9,204 nucleotides of DNA from contig JABWAY010000158.1 of the NCBI GenBank assembly GCA_013360825.1, forward strand, positions 1 to 9,204, in the 5' to 3' direction. Position 1 is the stretch's first letter; each line of letters begins with the position of its first letter. This document shows, piece by piece, positions 1 to 7,292 of this stretch. This DNA comes from Candidatus Brocadiia bacterium (GTDB taxonomy: Bacteria > Planctomycetota > MHYJ01 > WSZJ01). Position numbers and translations under genes: made by a program. Below the pieces are notes generated by a model. That model was not told the origin of the DNA, did not search any database, and was given only the letters and a program-made list of their open reading frames with translations.

Positions 1-130
1 CGGCCGCCGGGGGCGGGGCGGCGGCCGCCGGCCCGGCCTCGCGCCCCCGGGAGGACTGAACCCACGCGGCGACCGAGAGCGCGGCGGCGAAGAGGGAGAC
101 TCCGAGAGCGGTCCAGCGGAGGGATGCCAT
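1..130 (-). CDS. N-terminal fragment of a secreted or membrane-anchored protein (runs off left edge)
   Basis: Only the first 43 codons are in the window, read leftwards from an ATG at 130. The N-terminus MASLRW is followed by a hydrophobic stretch (about residues 7-24, TALGVSLFAAALSVAAWV) and then a linker rich in Ala, Pro and Gly from about residue 32. This looks like a signal peptide or a single N-terminal membrane anchor followed by a disordered periplasmic linker. There is no lipobox Cys and no clear Ala-x-Ala cleavage site, so an uncleaved anchor is as likely as a cleaved signal. The start was chosen because the hydrophobic segment begins right after it. No good Shine-Dalgarno is visible upstream, which lowers confidence. 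The gene diverges from the lipoprotein gene to its right. The function cannot be read from this fragment. Confidence 0.5.
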   Translation of the reverse strand, partial: MASLRWTALGVSLFAAALSVAAWVQSSRGREAGPAAAAPPPAA

Positions 131-428
131 GAGGGGCGCAATTATTCCGCTGAACGCGAGTGCGGGGAAGGATCTTCCGCGATTGGCGTCGAAAGGCAGG
201 GCACGTGTGCCGGTGGGCCTCTCCGCGATGCGCGACCGCATGGCCCGGACTCCCCGCCCCGTCGTGAGCCCGGCCGGATCCGGGTTCTTGACTTCCCGGG
301 AGGCCGTGGGAGCATCCCTCCGGGGGAGAGGTCACGCAGCGCGGCTGCGCGTCCGATGACCCCCGACGGAATCACCCTGGGAGGTGCTGACCTCCCGTGA
401 CAACAATGTGCGTATTCAGGAGACCCGC
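131..428. other. Intergenic region between two divergent genes for exported proteins
   Basis: This stretch of about 300 bp separates the minus-strand partial gene from the lipoprotein gene and must hold promoters for both. A TTGACT hexamer at 288-293 could be a -35 for the plus strand, but the hexamer 17 bp downstream (AGCATC) is a poor -10, so no promoter is called. A short hairpin, CGCAGC-GCG-GCTGCG, lies at 335-349. Small open frames here on both strands have no recognisable content and are probably chance. Confidence 0.4.
418..423 (+). promoter_or_regulatory. Ribosome binding site fixing the lipoprotein start
   Basis: AGGAGA lies 5 nt upstream of the ATG at 429. This ATG also directly precedes the signal sequence, so it is preferred over the in-frame upstream start at 384, which would add 15 residues ahead of the signal peptide. 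Confidence 0.8.
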
Positions 429-3086
429 ATGATTCAGGCCCGGAGATGGAGCCAGCTGATCCTGCTGCTGGCGCTGATTGTGCTCGTGACGGCGGGATGC
501 CGCCGGAAATCGAGCAGGAAGACGACGATCGTGACCGGTTCGGACATCTACCGAACGGACAATTTCCCCGGCAGTCCGGCGGATGCGCACTACACGGCAG
601 ACGACGGACGGGCGCTCAGCCCGACAGCAGGCGACTCCGGCGACGATTTGCGGGTCACGTTCAACGGCGACCGTGGCGTCGCGATGATCACGTACAGCGT
701 GGACTCCGGCGGCGGTGATGTCACCTACGCGCACTACTACGGGGACGGACACTTTTCGCCCCCGATCCGGATCGGCGCGGTGGACTATGACTCCGACAGC
801 GAAACCGCCGCGGACAGCCCGATTATCCACGCGTTTTTCAACACGTCGGAGCATGCGAGCGATGACGCCCGGAGCCGGGATGGAGACTGCCTGATCGTCT
901 GGAGGGCGGACGACGTGGACGAGGGCGCCGCGACGGACGACGTCAACGCCTGCCTGTTCGTGACGTACTTCGACGTCAGCGAGTCCGAGAACGCGTCGGC
1001 GCGATATGGGTTCCAGCAGTTTGCCGCCCGCATCAGCGCGGAGGATCTCGGTGGCGAGGACGTCCAGGCGTTCGGCGTCCTGACGGACGGTCTTTGCGGC
1101 GAAGCCCGGTGGGGGACCAGTTCCAACGAATACTCGTACGGCGAACAGACGACCTCGATCGTCGTCGTCTGGGTGCAGCGCGAGGACAACAACGGCGCAG
1201 CGGGATTCGAGGACACGGCTCTCCATGCCGTCCGCTTCGACCCCGCCGAGCCGATCTCGGAAGATCTTCCCCTCACGCCCTCCGCGGACACGCGCCTGAC
1301 CCAGGCCGCTTTCGGCGCTTCGGATGCCGGGACAAGCAGCGAGGAGACCGCGGTCGAGGAATCGCTCCTCATCACCTACAACAACGTGGTGCTGTTCCGC
1401 GCCGCTTCGGACAACGCGACCGGGGGAGACGACACGACCTCGTTCACGGGCTTCGGCGGAGCGATGGATGCCAATGACGACATCACGATTCAGGCGATCG
1501 CGTTCAACCTGGCAACGACCGGCATCTCTTCGGCCCAGTCGCTGCATCTCGTGACGCCGGTGTCCACCGACACGATCGAGAATCACGCGTTCCACCTGAC
1601 CCTCGACGGGTCGACGTTCACTCCCGCGAGCGTTTACGGGAGCGACGAAGGGCTGGCCTGCCTGGTGGTGTTCACGGTCCAGCTCGTCGGGGATCTCGAC
1701 GGCCAGGTCGACTTCGGAGGGGAGCTGACGAGCGATGCGTCGCTCGTCCTCTCTCAGCTGGATGAGGCGACGGGAGTGGTGCTCGGGTCGACGGCGCTCG
1801 ATGTGGAAGACGTCGACATCACGGATCACGTCGACCCGTCGCTCGTGCAGACGGTCATCAGCCGGAACGGCGACTACATCTGGGCGATCTGGCTGGAGAC
1901 GGTCGACTCGACCGGGGCCGACGAGCTGGCCCTGTGGGGACGCCAGTACCAGACCACCAGGATCGACAACGACGGCGCCTTCCCGGTCCCGGACACGCTT
2001 GCGAACACGACGAGCGCGACGTTCTGGATGAGCGGGGACCTCGACGGAATCAGCGTGAGCTGGTTCCAGGTCCAGAACTGCGTCGGGTACATCTGCGGCG
2101 CACAGTCCGACCCGGACATCCTGAACGTTTTCTTTGAGCATTCCGATGGAACCACCGACCAGGTCAATGTCGTCAGGCTCGTGGCCGACGTCGACACGGA
2201 CCCGGCCGGTTGCGTCCCGACCGTGACGCTCAGTCCGTTCGAGACATTCGAGAACGGCGACCAGCATGGAAGCGGGTCGATCAACACGGAGAACCACCTG
2301 TTCGCCGGCACCGACAGCGGCGAGGGCGGAAATGTGTTCGCCGCCTACCGGGACGACGTGGACGGGACGGCGACGGACGATCACCGGATGTTCGCGGAGC
2401 GGACCGGCCTCGGCGCCGGGGCGCTCGAGATCGACAGCGCGGTCAGCTTCAGGGAGGCGTTCGACGAGGACATCCTTCTCATCTGCACGCCGCCGGGCGA
2501 CAACATCGGGGAGTTCGATCCGGTGGACGACAACGACGACCCGGACCGGGCGCACGGAAACGAGATCATCCATGTGATCTTCGAGGAGGACGAGTACACC
2601 GAGAACGACGGCTCCGATGAAGGCGCCTTCCGGACCCGGGCGTTCTACACCGGGGACACGGATTCTGCCTTCGGGGACAGCTTCTCACCGAACGCCGGGA
2701 CCCTGTTTGAGGAGCCGTTTACGCTGGAGCTTCCGTTCGAAGCCAGTTCCGACGGCGAGGACCTGACGTTCGAGATTCTCGGCCACGGCGTGAACGGGAC
2801 GACGGTCGGCGTCTGGATGTCGAACTCGGACCACATCTACTACCAGCAGTTCGAGGCAAGCGACCCGGACAGCATCGGCTGGCACACGGAAGGGGACGAC
2901 AACGACGTCTCTGATCCGTTCCTGGTCGACGACAACACGGACACGGACATGGAGGACGTCGAAGGCCTGTTCGTGCCGGGCTGCGGCTGCAACAGCCTCG
3001 ACTACGCCATGGTGTTCTGGATGACGTATACCGACGATGATCACGACAACGCGCGTTATCGGGTCCGGGTCCTCGACGGCAACTAG
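429..3086 (+). CDS. Large acidic lipoprotein with repeated beta-strand/acidic-loop units
   Basis: This encodes 885 residues of unknown function. The N-terminus is a lipoprotein signal: Arg5/Arg6, a hydrophobic core (about 9-20), then V20-T21-A22-G23-C24, with Cys24 the likely lipidated residue. Basic residues follow Cys24 and there is no Asp at +2, which by the enterobacterial rule favours the outer membrane. The mature chain is very rich in Asp, Glu, Gly and Thr and has no membrane segment. A recurring unit is a short hydrophobic strand ending in an aromatic residue followed by an acidic turn: CLIVW (154-158), SIVVVW (243-248), YIWAIW (483-488), ISVSW (541-545), VFAAY (636-640), IIHVIF (713-718), TVGVW (792-796) and MVFWM (861-865). 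Two units share a near-identical motif, RADDVDEGAATDD (159-171) and RDDVDGTATDD (641-651). I infer a surface beta-propeller-like protein, possibly calcium-binding. It appears to be a single-gene transcript with its own terminator. Confidence 0.85.
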   Translation: MIQARRWSQLILLLALIVLVTAGCRRKSSRKTTIVTGSDIYRTDNFPGSPADAHYTADDGRALSPTAGDSGDDLRVTFNGDRGVAMITYSVDSGGGDVTYAHYYGDGHFSPPIRIGAVDYDSDSETAADSPIIHAFFNTSEHASDDARSRDGDCLIVWRADDVDEGAATDDVNACLFVTYFDVSESENASARYGFQQFAARISAEDLGGEDVQAFGVLTDGLCGEARWGTSSNEYSYGEQTTSIVVVWVQREDNNGAAGFEDTALHAVRFDPAEPISEDLPLTPSADTRLTQAAFGASDAGTSSEETAVEESLLITYNNVVLFRAASDNATGGDDTTSFTGFGGAMDANDDITIQAIAFNLATTGISSAQSLHLVTPVSTDTIENHAFHLTLDGSTFTPASVYGSDEGLACLVVFTVQLVGDLDGQVDFGGELTSDASLVLSQLDEATGVVLGSTALDVEDVDITDHVDPSLVQTVISRNGDYIWAIWLETVDSTGADELALWGRQYQTTRIDNDGAFPVPDTLANTTSATFWMSGDLDGISVSWFQVQNCVGYICGAQSDPDILNVFFEHSDGTTDQVNVVRLVADVDTDPAGCVPTVTLSPFETFENGDQHGSGSINTENHLFAGTDSGEGGNVFAAYRDDVDGTATDDHRMFAERTGLGAGALEIDSAVSFREAFDEDILLICTPPGDNIGEFDPVDDNDDPDRAHGNEIIHVIFEEDEYTENDGSDEGAFRTRAFYTGDTDSAFGDSFSPNAGTLFEEPFTLELPFEASSDGEDLTFEILGHGVNGTTVGVWMSNSDHIYYQQFEASDPDSIGWHTEGDDNDVSDPFLVDDNTDTDMEDVEGLFVPGCGCNSLDYAMVFWMTYTDDDHDNARYRVRVLDGN

Positions 3087-3108
3087 CAGGCAGGCACGAC
3101 TTCATCGA

Positions 3109-3141
3109 CAGGCCCCGGCTCACGCCGGGGCCTGTTTTTTT
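3109..3141 (+). terminator. Intrinsic terminator of the lipoprotein gene
   Basis: A perfect 11-bp GC-rich stem (CAGGCCCCGGC / GCCGGGGCCTG) with a TCAC tetraloop is followed directly by seven T residues. It starts 22 nt after the lipoprotein stop codon. No A-run precedes the stem on the plus strand, so it should act only rightwards and not also for the kinase gene arriving from the other side. Confidence 0.93.
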
Positions 3142-3235
3142 CTGGGTGGGAAATCCGGCCCTGGACGGTGACGGAGCCCCGGGAGACAAGGCCGGCGCAC
3201 GGACCGTGCAGGGGGTCCTCCAGCCGGGGTTCGGG

Positions 3236-3261
3236 GGCCGCGAGCGGCGTAAGTCGCGGCC
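3236..3261 (-). repeat. Inverted repeat downstream of the kinase gene
   Basis: GGCCGCGA and TCGCGGCC form a perfect 8-bp stem around a 10-nt loop, 77 nt beyond the kinase stop codon in the direction of kinase transcription. A perfect 12-bp palindrome, GGACGGCCGTCC, lies closer to the gene at 3309-3320. Neither is followed by a T-run on the minus strand, so they may be mRNA 3'-end structures but are not canonical terminators. Nothing else is seen between 3142 and 3338. Confidence 0.4.
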
Positions 3262-3338
3262 AGCTTGAGCCCGGATGGGCGCGAGATCTTCGGCCGGGAC
3301 CGGCTGCTGGACGGCCGTCCGGGCGATCCAGGCCCGGA

Positions 3339-4718
3339 CTACTTCCCGCCGCCGAGTTCGGCGATCCGGCGGACGTAGTACTCCTCGGCCAGCACCCGCC
3401 GCGCGTGGAGCTCCCGGATCGCGTGCACCCCGATCAGCGGCGACTCGTGCAGGAGCCGGAGCAGCGCCGCCTCGTCCGCCACCTCGATCAGTTCGCACCC
3501 CTCCGCACCCGCGCGCAGCGTCGCCGTGCGCGGCTGGCCGGGGCGGAGAAGCGCCGCCTCCCCGAAGAACCCTTCGCGGCACGCCTGCGACCACCCGGCT
3601 TTTTCGATCACCACCTCCCCGCGGCCGCGCTCGAGGACGTACATCGTCGTGCTCGGCTCCCCCTCCCGCGCGACGATCTCCCCCGGGGCGTAGCGGCGGC
3701 GGCCGGCGGTCGGGAGGAGGTCGAGGGCGCCGCGGGGGCTCGAGAGGTACTGCTCGACGGCTTCGAGGAGGGCGCGGGCGTTCTGGAAGCGCTGCGCCGC
3801 GTCGCGCTGCAGGCAGCGCGCGAGGATTTCCTCGAGCGCCGCGGGGACCGGGTCGGCGTATCTCCGTCCGTCCTCGAGGCGCCCGAGGACGGTGTTCGGC
3901 GACGGCGCGGGCTCCTTCACGATGCGCGCGAGGAGCTGGTCGGTGGAGTCGCCCGTGAACGGGAGTTCGTGGGTGAGGATCTCGTAGAGGACGACGCCGA
4001 GGGACCAGACGTCGGAGCGGACGTCGATCTGTTCGAGGGCGCCCAGGGCCTGCTCCGGGGACATGTACGCCGGCGTCCCCATGACCGCCCCCTCCATGCT
4101 GAGGAACGGGTCGTCCTGGACCGCCGCGTCCGCCGGGAGGATGTCGGGGCGGCCGAGCCATTTCGCCAGGCCGAAATCGAGGACGCGCGCCCGTGTGTAA
4201 TCCGGGACGAGGAGGATGTTCGCGGGCTTGAGGTCCCGGTGCACGACGCCGGCCTCGTGCGCGCAGGCCATTCCTTCGCAGACCCGCAGGAAATCCCGGA
4301 GCAGCCGCGAGCGCAGCGCGCTCCTCCCGGCGGCGTCCGCCGACCGCCCGGCCTTCAGCACGGCGTTCAGCGGCTTCCCCTCGACCAGCTCCTGCACGAT
4401 CGCAAACACGCTCCGGTCCTCGTGCCGCCAGATCCCGAAGTCGTAGATCCGGATCACGTTCGGGTGAACCAGCCCCGCGAACGTCGCCTCCCGCCGGAAC
4501 CGCTGGAACCGCTTGATCGTCGGCGCCGCAAGCTCGGTCCCGCCGCCCGTGTCGAGATCCTGCGGGAAGACCTTCAGCGCCACCGCCCGGTCCTGCAGCG
4601 TGTCCCGCGCCCGGTAGACCACCCCCATCGCCCCGCGGCCGAGCTCGCTCACGACGACGTACCGCCCCGGCGTCAGCGGCGGGTCGAGAGGCTCGGCTTT
4701 CTCGGTCGGTGCGGTCAT
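3339..4718 (-). CDS. Ser/Thr protein kinase with C-terminal cyclic-nucleotide-binding domain
   Basis: This 459-residue protein should transfer phosphate from ATP to Ser/Thr residues, probably under control of a cyclic nucleotide. The kinase domain (about 19-325) has every Hanks element: glycine loop GRGAMG (27-32), Lys49 in VALK, helix-C Glu77, HRDLKPAN (160-167, catalytic Asp162), DFG (181-183), a GTPAYMSPE P+1 loop (214-222) and Asp236 in SDVWSLG. The segment between DFG and SPE is rather long. Residues about 340-430 form a cNMP-binding beta-roll ending in a phosphate-binding cassette, FGEAALLRPGQPRTATL (385-401). Its Glu387 and Arg397 correspond to the ribose- and phosphate-binding residues of PKA/PKG. 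A helical tail (431-456) follows. There is no transmembrane segment or extracellular sensor, so it is cytosolic, unlike typical PknB. A GGAGG sits 3 nt before the ATG. It is divergent from the cyclase gene, whose product may be its ligand source. Kinase identity is near certain. Ligand binding is inferred, and the substrate is unknown. Confidence 0.95.
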   Translation of the reverse strand: MTAPTEKAEPLDPPLTPGRYVVVSELGRGAMGVVYRARDTLQDRAVALKVFPQDLDTGGGTELAAPTIKRFQRFRREATFAGLVHPNVIRIYDFGIWRHEDRSVFAIVQELVEGKPLNAVLKAGRSADAAGRSALRSRLLRDFLRVCEGMACAHEAGVVHRDLKPANILLVPDYTRARVLDFGLAKWLGRPDILPADAAVQDDPFLSMEGAVMGTPAYMSPEQALGALEQIDVRSDVWSLGVVLYEILTHELPFTGDSTDQLLARIVKEPAPSPNTVLGRLEDGRRYADPVPAALEEILARCLQRDAAQRFQNARALLEAVEQYLSSPRGALDLLPTAGRRRYAPGEIVAREGEPSTTMYVLERGRGEVVIEKAGWSQACREGFFGEAALLRPGQPRTATLRAGAEGCELIEVADEAALLRLLHESPLIGVHAIRELHARRVLAEEYYVRRIAELGGGK

Positions 4719-4756
4719 CGTCCTCCGGTCTCCGCGCCGGTCCGCGGCGCGCGCAG

Positions 4757-4762
4757 ATCATA
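4757..4762 (-). promoter_or_regulatory. Candidate -10 element of the kinase gene
   Basis: On the minus strand this reads TATGAT (5 of 6 matches to TATAAT), about 38 bp upstream of the kinase ATG. No convincing -35 lies 16-18 bp further upstream. A GC-rich inverted repeat (CGCGCC / GGCGCG, 4733-4751) falls in the presumed leader just ahead of the GGAGG ribosome site. Confidence 0.4.
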
Positions 4763-4812
4763 GCGGCTCGGGGACGTCCCGGGGAGCCGGGAGTTTGCCC
4801 CCCTTCCAGCCG

Positions 4813-4840
4813 TTGAATCGCCGGCATTCTCTGATATGGT
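4813..4840 (+). promoter_or_regulatory. Sigma-70-type promoter of the cyclase gene
   Basis: A TTGAAT -35 (4813-4818) and a TATGGT -10 (4835-4840) are separated by 16 bp. TG one base upstream of the -10 (TGATATGGT) makes an extended -10. The start codon lies 39 bp beyond the -10, with GGGAG at 4867-4871 as its ribosome site. It sits about 50 bp from the candidate kinase -10, so a regulator bound between them could affect both genes. Confidence 0.6.
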
Positions 4841-4879
4841 GCAACGCTTCACCTTCACCCCCGCACGGGAGATCGCTCC

Positions 4880-7288
4880 ATGCAGAACTACATTCCGGGA
4901 TTCGTGGACGAGCGCAACAGGGAAGGCAAAAAGAGCGGTTCGTTCCGGGGGACCGCGATGTTCGTGGACATCAGCGGGTTCACGCCCCTGACGGAGCGCG
5001 CGTTCAAGCTCGGCGACTCGGGCGCGGAAGTCATCTCGCGCGAGCTGACCCGGCTCTTCGACCCGATGGTCGACGCGGTGCACACCCGCGGGGGATTCAT
5101 CGCCGCGTTCGCCGGCGACGCCTTCATGGCGGTCTTCCCGGAGAGCGGCAAGGACGGCCCCGTGATCGCGGGGCGGGCGCGCGACGCCGCGACGGAGATC
5201 ATGCAGTTCGTGAAAAAGCGCGGGACGGCGAAACTCGGGACCAGGAACATCCGGTTCGCCGTGAAATGCGGGCTCGAACGCGGCAGGGTCGACTGGGGGA
5301 TCCCCGTCTCGGCCGACGGACGGGCGCGGACCTGGTACTTCCGCGGCGAGGCGATCGACGGCGCGGCGGAGGCCGAGCACGGCGCGAAAAAAGGACAGGT
5401 CCGCTTCGGAAAGGGGATCGCAAAGCTGCTCAAGGGCAAAATCCCCCCCGGCGGCGCCGTCGCGGATGCGGGCTCCCCGAAAATGACGAAGGCGGTCCTC
5501 GACCAGTTTTTCGCCTCGGATATCGTCGAGGCGGGGGACCGCGCCGAACTGCGCCACGTGGTCAGCTGCTTCATGCAGTTCGAGGGCGTGAAGACGCACG
5601 ACCAGATCCAGGGAGTCTTCCGCGAGCTGGTCTCCGGCCTCGCGACCCACGGCGGCGTCCTCAACCGGATCATGTTCGGCGACAAGGCGTTCTCCTCCCT
5701 CGCCTTCTTCGGCGCCCCCAAGGCCGCCGAACACGCCGAAACCAGCGGCGTCGCGTTCGTGCAGGCGTTCCGCGCCAGCTCGCTTCCGAAACTCAAGGGC
5801 GTCCGCGCCCGCTTCGGCCTCGACGCCGGGCTCTGCTACACCGGCCCGGTCGGCGGTTCGCGCCGGAACGAGTGGTCCTGCCTCGGAGATGCGGTCAACA
5901 CCAGCGCGCGCCTGATGGCCGCCGCCGCGAAGAACTCGACGCTGGTCAGCCCGAGGGTCAAGCAGGCCGCGGAGTCGGCGTGGGAGATGACCTCCCGCGG
6001 CAAGTTCAAGATGAAAGGCAAGGCGAGCCGGCAGGAGGCGTTCGAGCCCGGGAGCAAGCGCGGGTCGGCGCTCGGGTTCACCTACCGCTACCCGATGCTC
6101 GGCCGCGACCAGGAACTCGCCCAGCTCACCGCCTTCGTGGAGCCGATCTTCGCCGCCACCCCCGAATTCGTCGGCGTCACGCGCCTCCTCGGCGAGCCCG
6201 GACTCGGAAAGACCCGCCTCGTCGCCGCCCTCCGCGCAAAGATCGAGGAGGGCGGGAAACGCTTCCACTGGCTCCACATGCCCTGCGACGGCGTGCACAA
6301 GAGCGGCTGGAACTCCGTCGGCACCTGGCTCCGGAATTTCTTCGGGGTCACCGACGGGATGGCGCAGGGGCCGAAGAAGAAGGCGATCGAAAAGCGGTAC
6401 GCGCAGTACACGGACAACCCGAAGGTCCCGGAGTACACGCGCGGGGAGCTGAAGCGCACGATGAGTTTCGCGGCGGACATGGTGGAGTGCCACTGGGAGG
6501 GGTCGCCGTTCGAGAAGCTGGACGACCCGAAGCTGCGGCATGAGAACCGGATCATCGCGGTGAAGGAACTGGTGCGCGCGCTCGCCGCCGTGGCGCCGGT
6601 CGTGATCGAGGTGGAGGACTCGCACTGGCTGGACGCCTCCTCCGCGGAATGGCTGACGGCGATGACGCGCAACATCGCCGCCCTCCCGCTGGCGATCGTC
6701 GCCACGTCGCGGTTCGCGGACGACGGGACCAGGCCGGCCCTGGCCCTCGCGCGGGAGACGAAACTCGTGGACCTGGAACTCCAGCCGATCGCCGGCGAGG
6801 AGTTCACGGCGTCCATGGCGCGGGCCCTTCTCGGCGCCGGCGTCGTCCTCGACGCGGAGGCGCTCCGGATGATCACGGGAAAGGCGCGCGGGAACCCGTT
6901 CTACACCGAGCAGCTCCTGCTGCACGTCCACGACACCGGGGAACTCGTCCCGGCGGCCGCGCCCGAGAAGGCCGTCGTCCCGAAGGGCGACGGAACCTCG
7001 ACCCGCGTGATCCGGCGGATGAAGCTGAAGAGCGCGGACACGGCCCGGCTCCCCGGGTCGCTGAGTTCGCTCGTGACGGCGCGCATCGACCGGCTCTCCC
7101 CCGAGGTGCGCGAGACGGTCAAGCACGCGAGCATCCTGGGCGTGCGCTTCCTCGGCCGGGTGCTGGGCGAACTGCTCAAGCGCTCGGGGGCCGTGAAACG
7201 GTCGCTGGACGAGCTGCTGGTGGAGGCGGGCCGCGAAGGCGTGATCGTCCCGGCCGGGGAGGGTCAGGAGAGCGGCCGGCCGGGGTAG
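4880..7288 (+). CDS. Soluble adenylyl cyclase-like protein: two class III cyclase domains plus AAA/STAND ATPase
   Basis: This 802-residue cytosolic enzyme should make cAMP or cGMP from the nucleoside triphosphate. Domain order matches mammalian soluble adenylyl cyclase. Cyclase domain 1 (about 22-200) has FVDISGFT (Asp30) and FAGDAF (Asp80), the two metal-binding Asp. Cyclase domain 2 (about 222-390) has LGDAVNTSAR with Asn340 and Arg344, the transition-state pair, and lacks the first metal Asp. One complete site therefore forms between the domains. The ATPase (about 405-690) has Walker A GEPGLGKT (438-445), Walker B VVIEVED (574-580), a sensor-like IVATSR (606-611) and GNPFYTE (671-677). A winged-helix-like segment (723-790) follows. 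There are no membrane helices. The base-selecting positions are atypical (Arg263, Ser333), so the substrate is uncertain. The chain ends straight after the winged-helix segment without the long C-terminal, often TPR-rich, part usual in such proteins, and stops 4 bp from the convergent dehydratase gene. It may be truncated. Confidence 0.93.
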   Translation: MQNYIPGFVDERNREGKKSGSFRGTAMFVDISGFTPLTERAFKLGDSGAEVISRELTRLFDPMVDAVHTRGGFIAAFAGDAFMAVFPESGKDGPVIAGRARDAATEIMQFVKKRGTAKLGTRNIRFAVKCGLERGRVDWGIPVSADGRARTWYFRGEAIDGAAEAEHGAKKGQVRFGKGIAKLLKGKIPPGGAVADAGSPKMTKAVLDQFFASDIVEAGDRAELRHVVSCFMQFEGVKTHDQIQGVFRELVSGLATHGGVLNRIMFGDKAFSSLAFFGAPKAAEHAETSGVAFVQAFRASSLPKLKGVRARFGLDAGLCYTGPVGGSRRNEWSCLGDAVNTSARLMAAAAKNSTLVSPRVKQAAESAWEMTSRGKFKMKGKASRQEAFEPGSKRGSALGFTYRYPMLGRDQELAQLTAFVEPIFAATPEFVGVTRLLGEPGLGKTRLVAALRAKIEEGGKRFHWLHMPCDGVHKSGWNSVGTWLRNFFGVTDGMAQGPKKKAIEKRYAQYTDNPKVPEYTRGELKRTMSFAADMVECHWEGSPFEKLDDPKLRHENRIIAVKELVRALAAVAPVVIEVEDSHWLDASSAEWLTAMTRNIAALPLAIVATSRFADDGTRPALALARETKLVDLELQPIAGEEFTASMARALLGAGVVLDAEALRMITGKARGNPFYTEQLLLHVHDTGELVPAAAPEKAVVPKGDGTSTRVIRRMKLKSADTARLPGSLSSLVTARIDRLSPEVRETVKHASILGVRFLGRVLGELLKRSGAVKRSLDELLVEAGREGVIVPAGEGQESGRPG

Positions 7289-7292
7289 AGGT

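Noticed and set aside
372..2573. 733-codon minus-strand open frame opposite the lipoprotein gene
   Set aside because: It is low-complexity Arg/Val/Asp-rich translation with no domain, produced by the GC-rich complement of the real gene. The plus frame has a ribosome site, lipoprotein signal and terminator.
3301..3341. Intrinsic terminator for the kinase gene at the GGACGGCCGTCC palindrome
   Set aside because: No T-run follows on the minus strand, and the palindrome has no loop of its own.
3168..4763. 531-codon plus-strand frame opposite the kinase gene
   Set aside because: It is a complement artefact of GC-rich coding DNA, with no domain and no ribosome site seen.
2719..4827. 702-codon minus-strand frame overlapping the kinase gene
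   Set aside because: This is an out-of-frame reading of the kinase gene with Arg/Pro/Gly-rich content. The adjacent frame has the complete kinase and CNB motifs.
4715..7126. 803-codon minus-strand open frame opposite the cyclase gene
   Set aside because: It is rich in Arg, Glu, His and Pro without recognisable motifs, while the plus strand carries clear cyclase and Walker motifs over the same interval.
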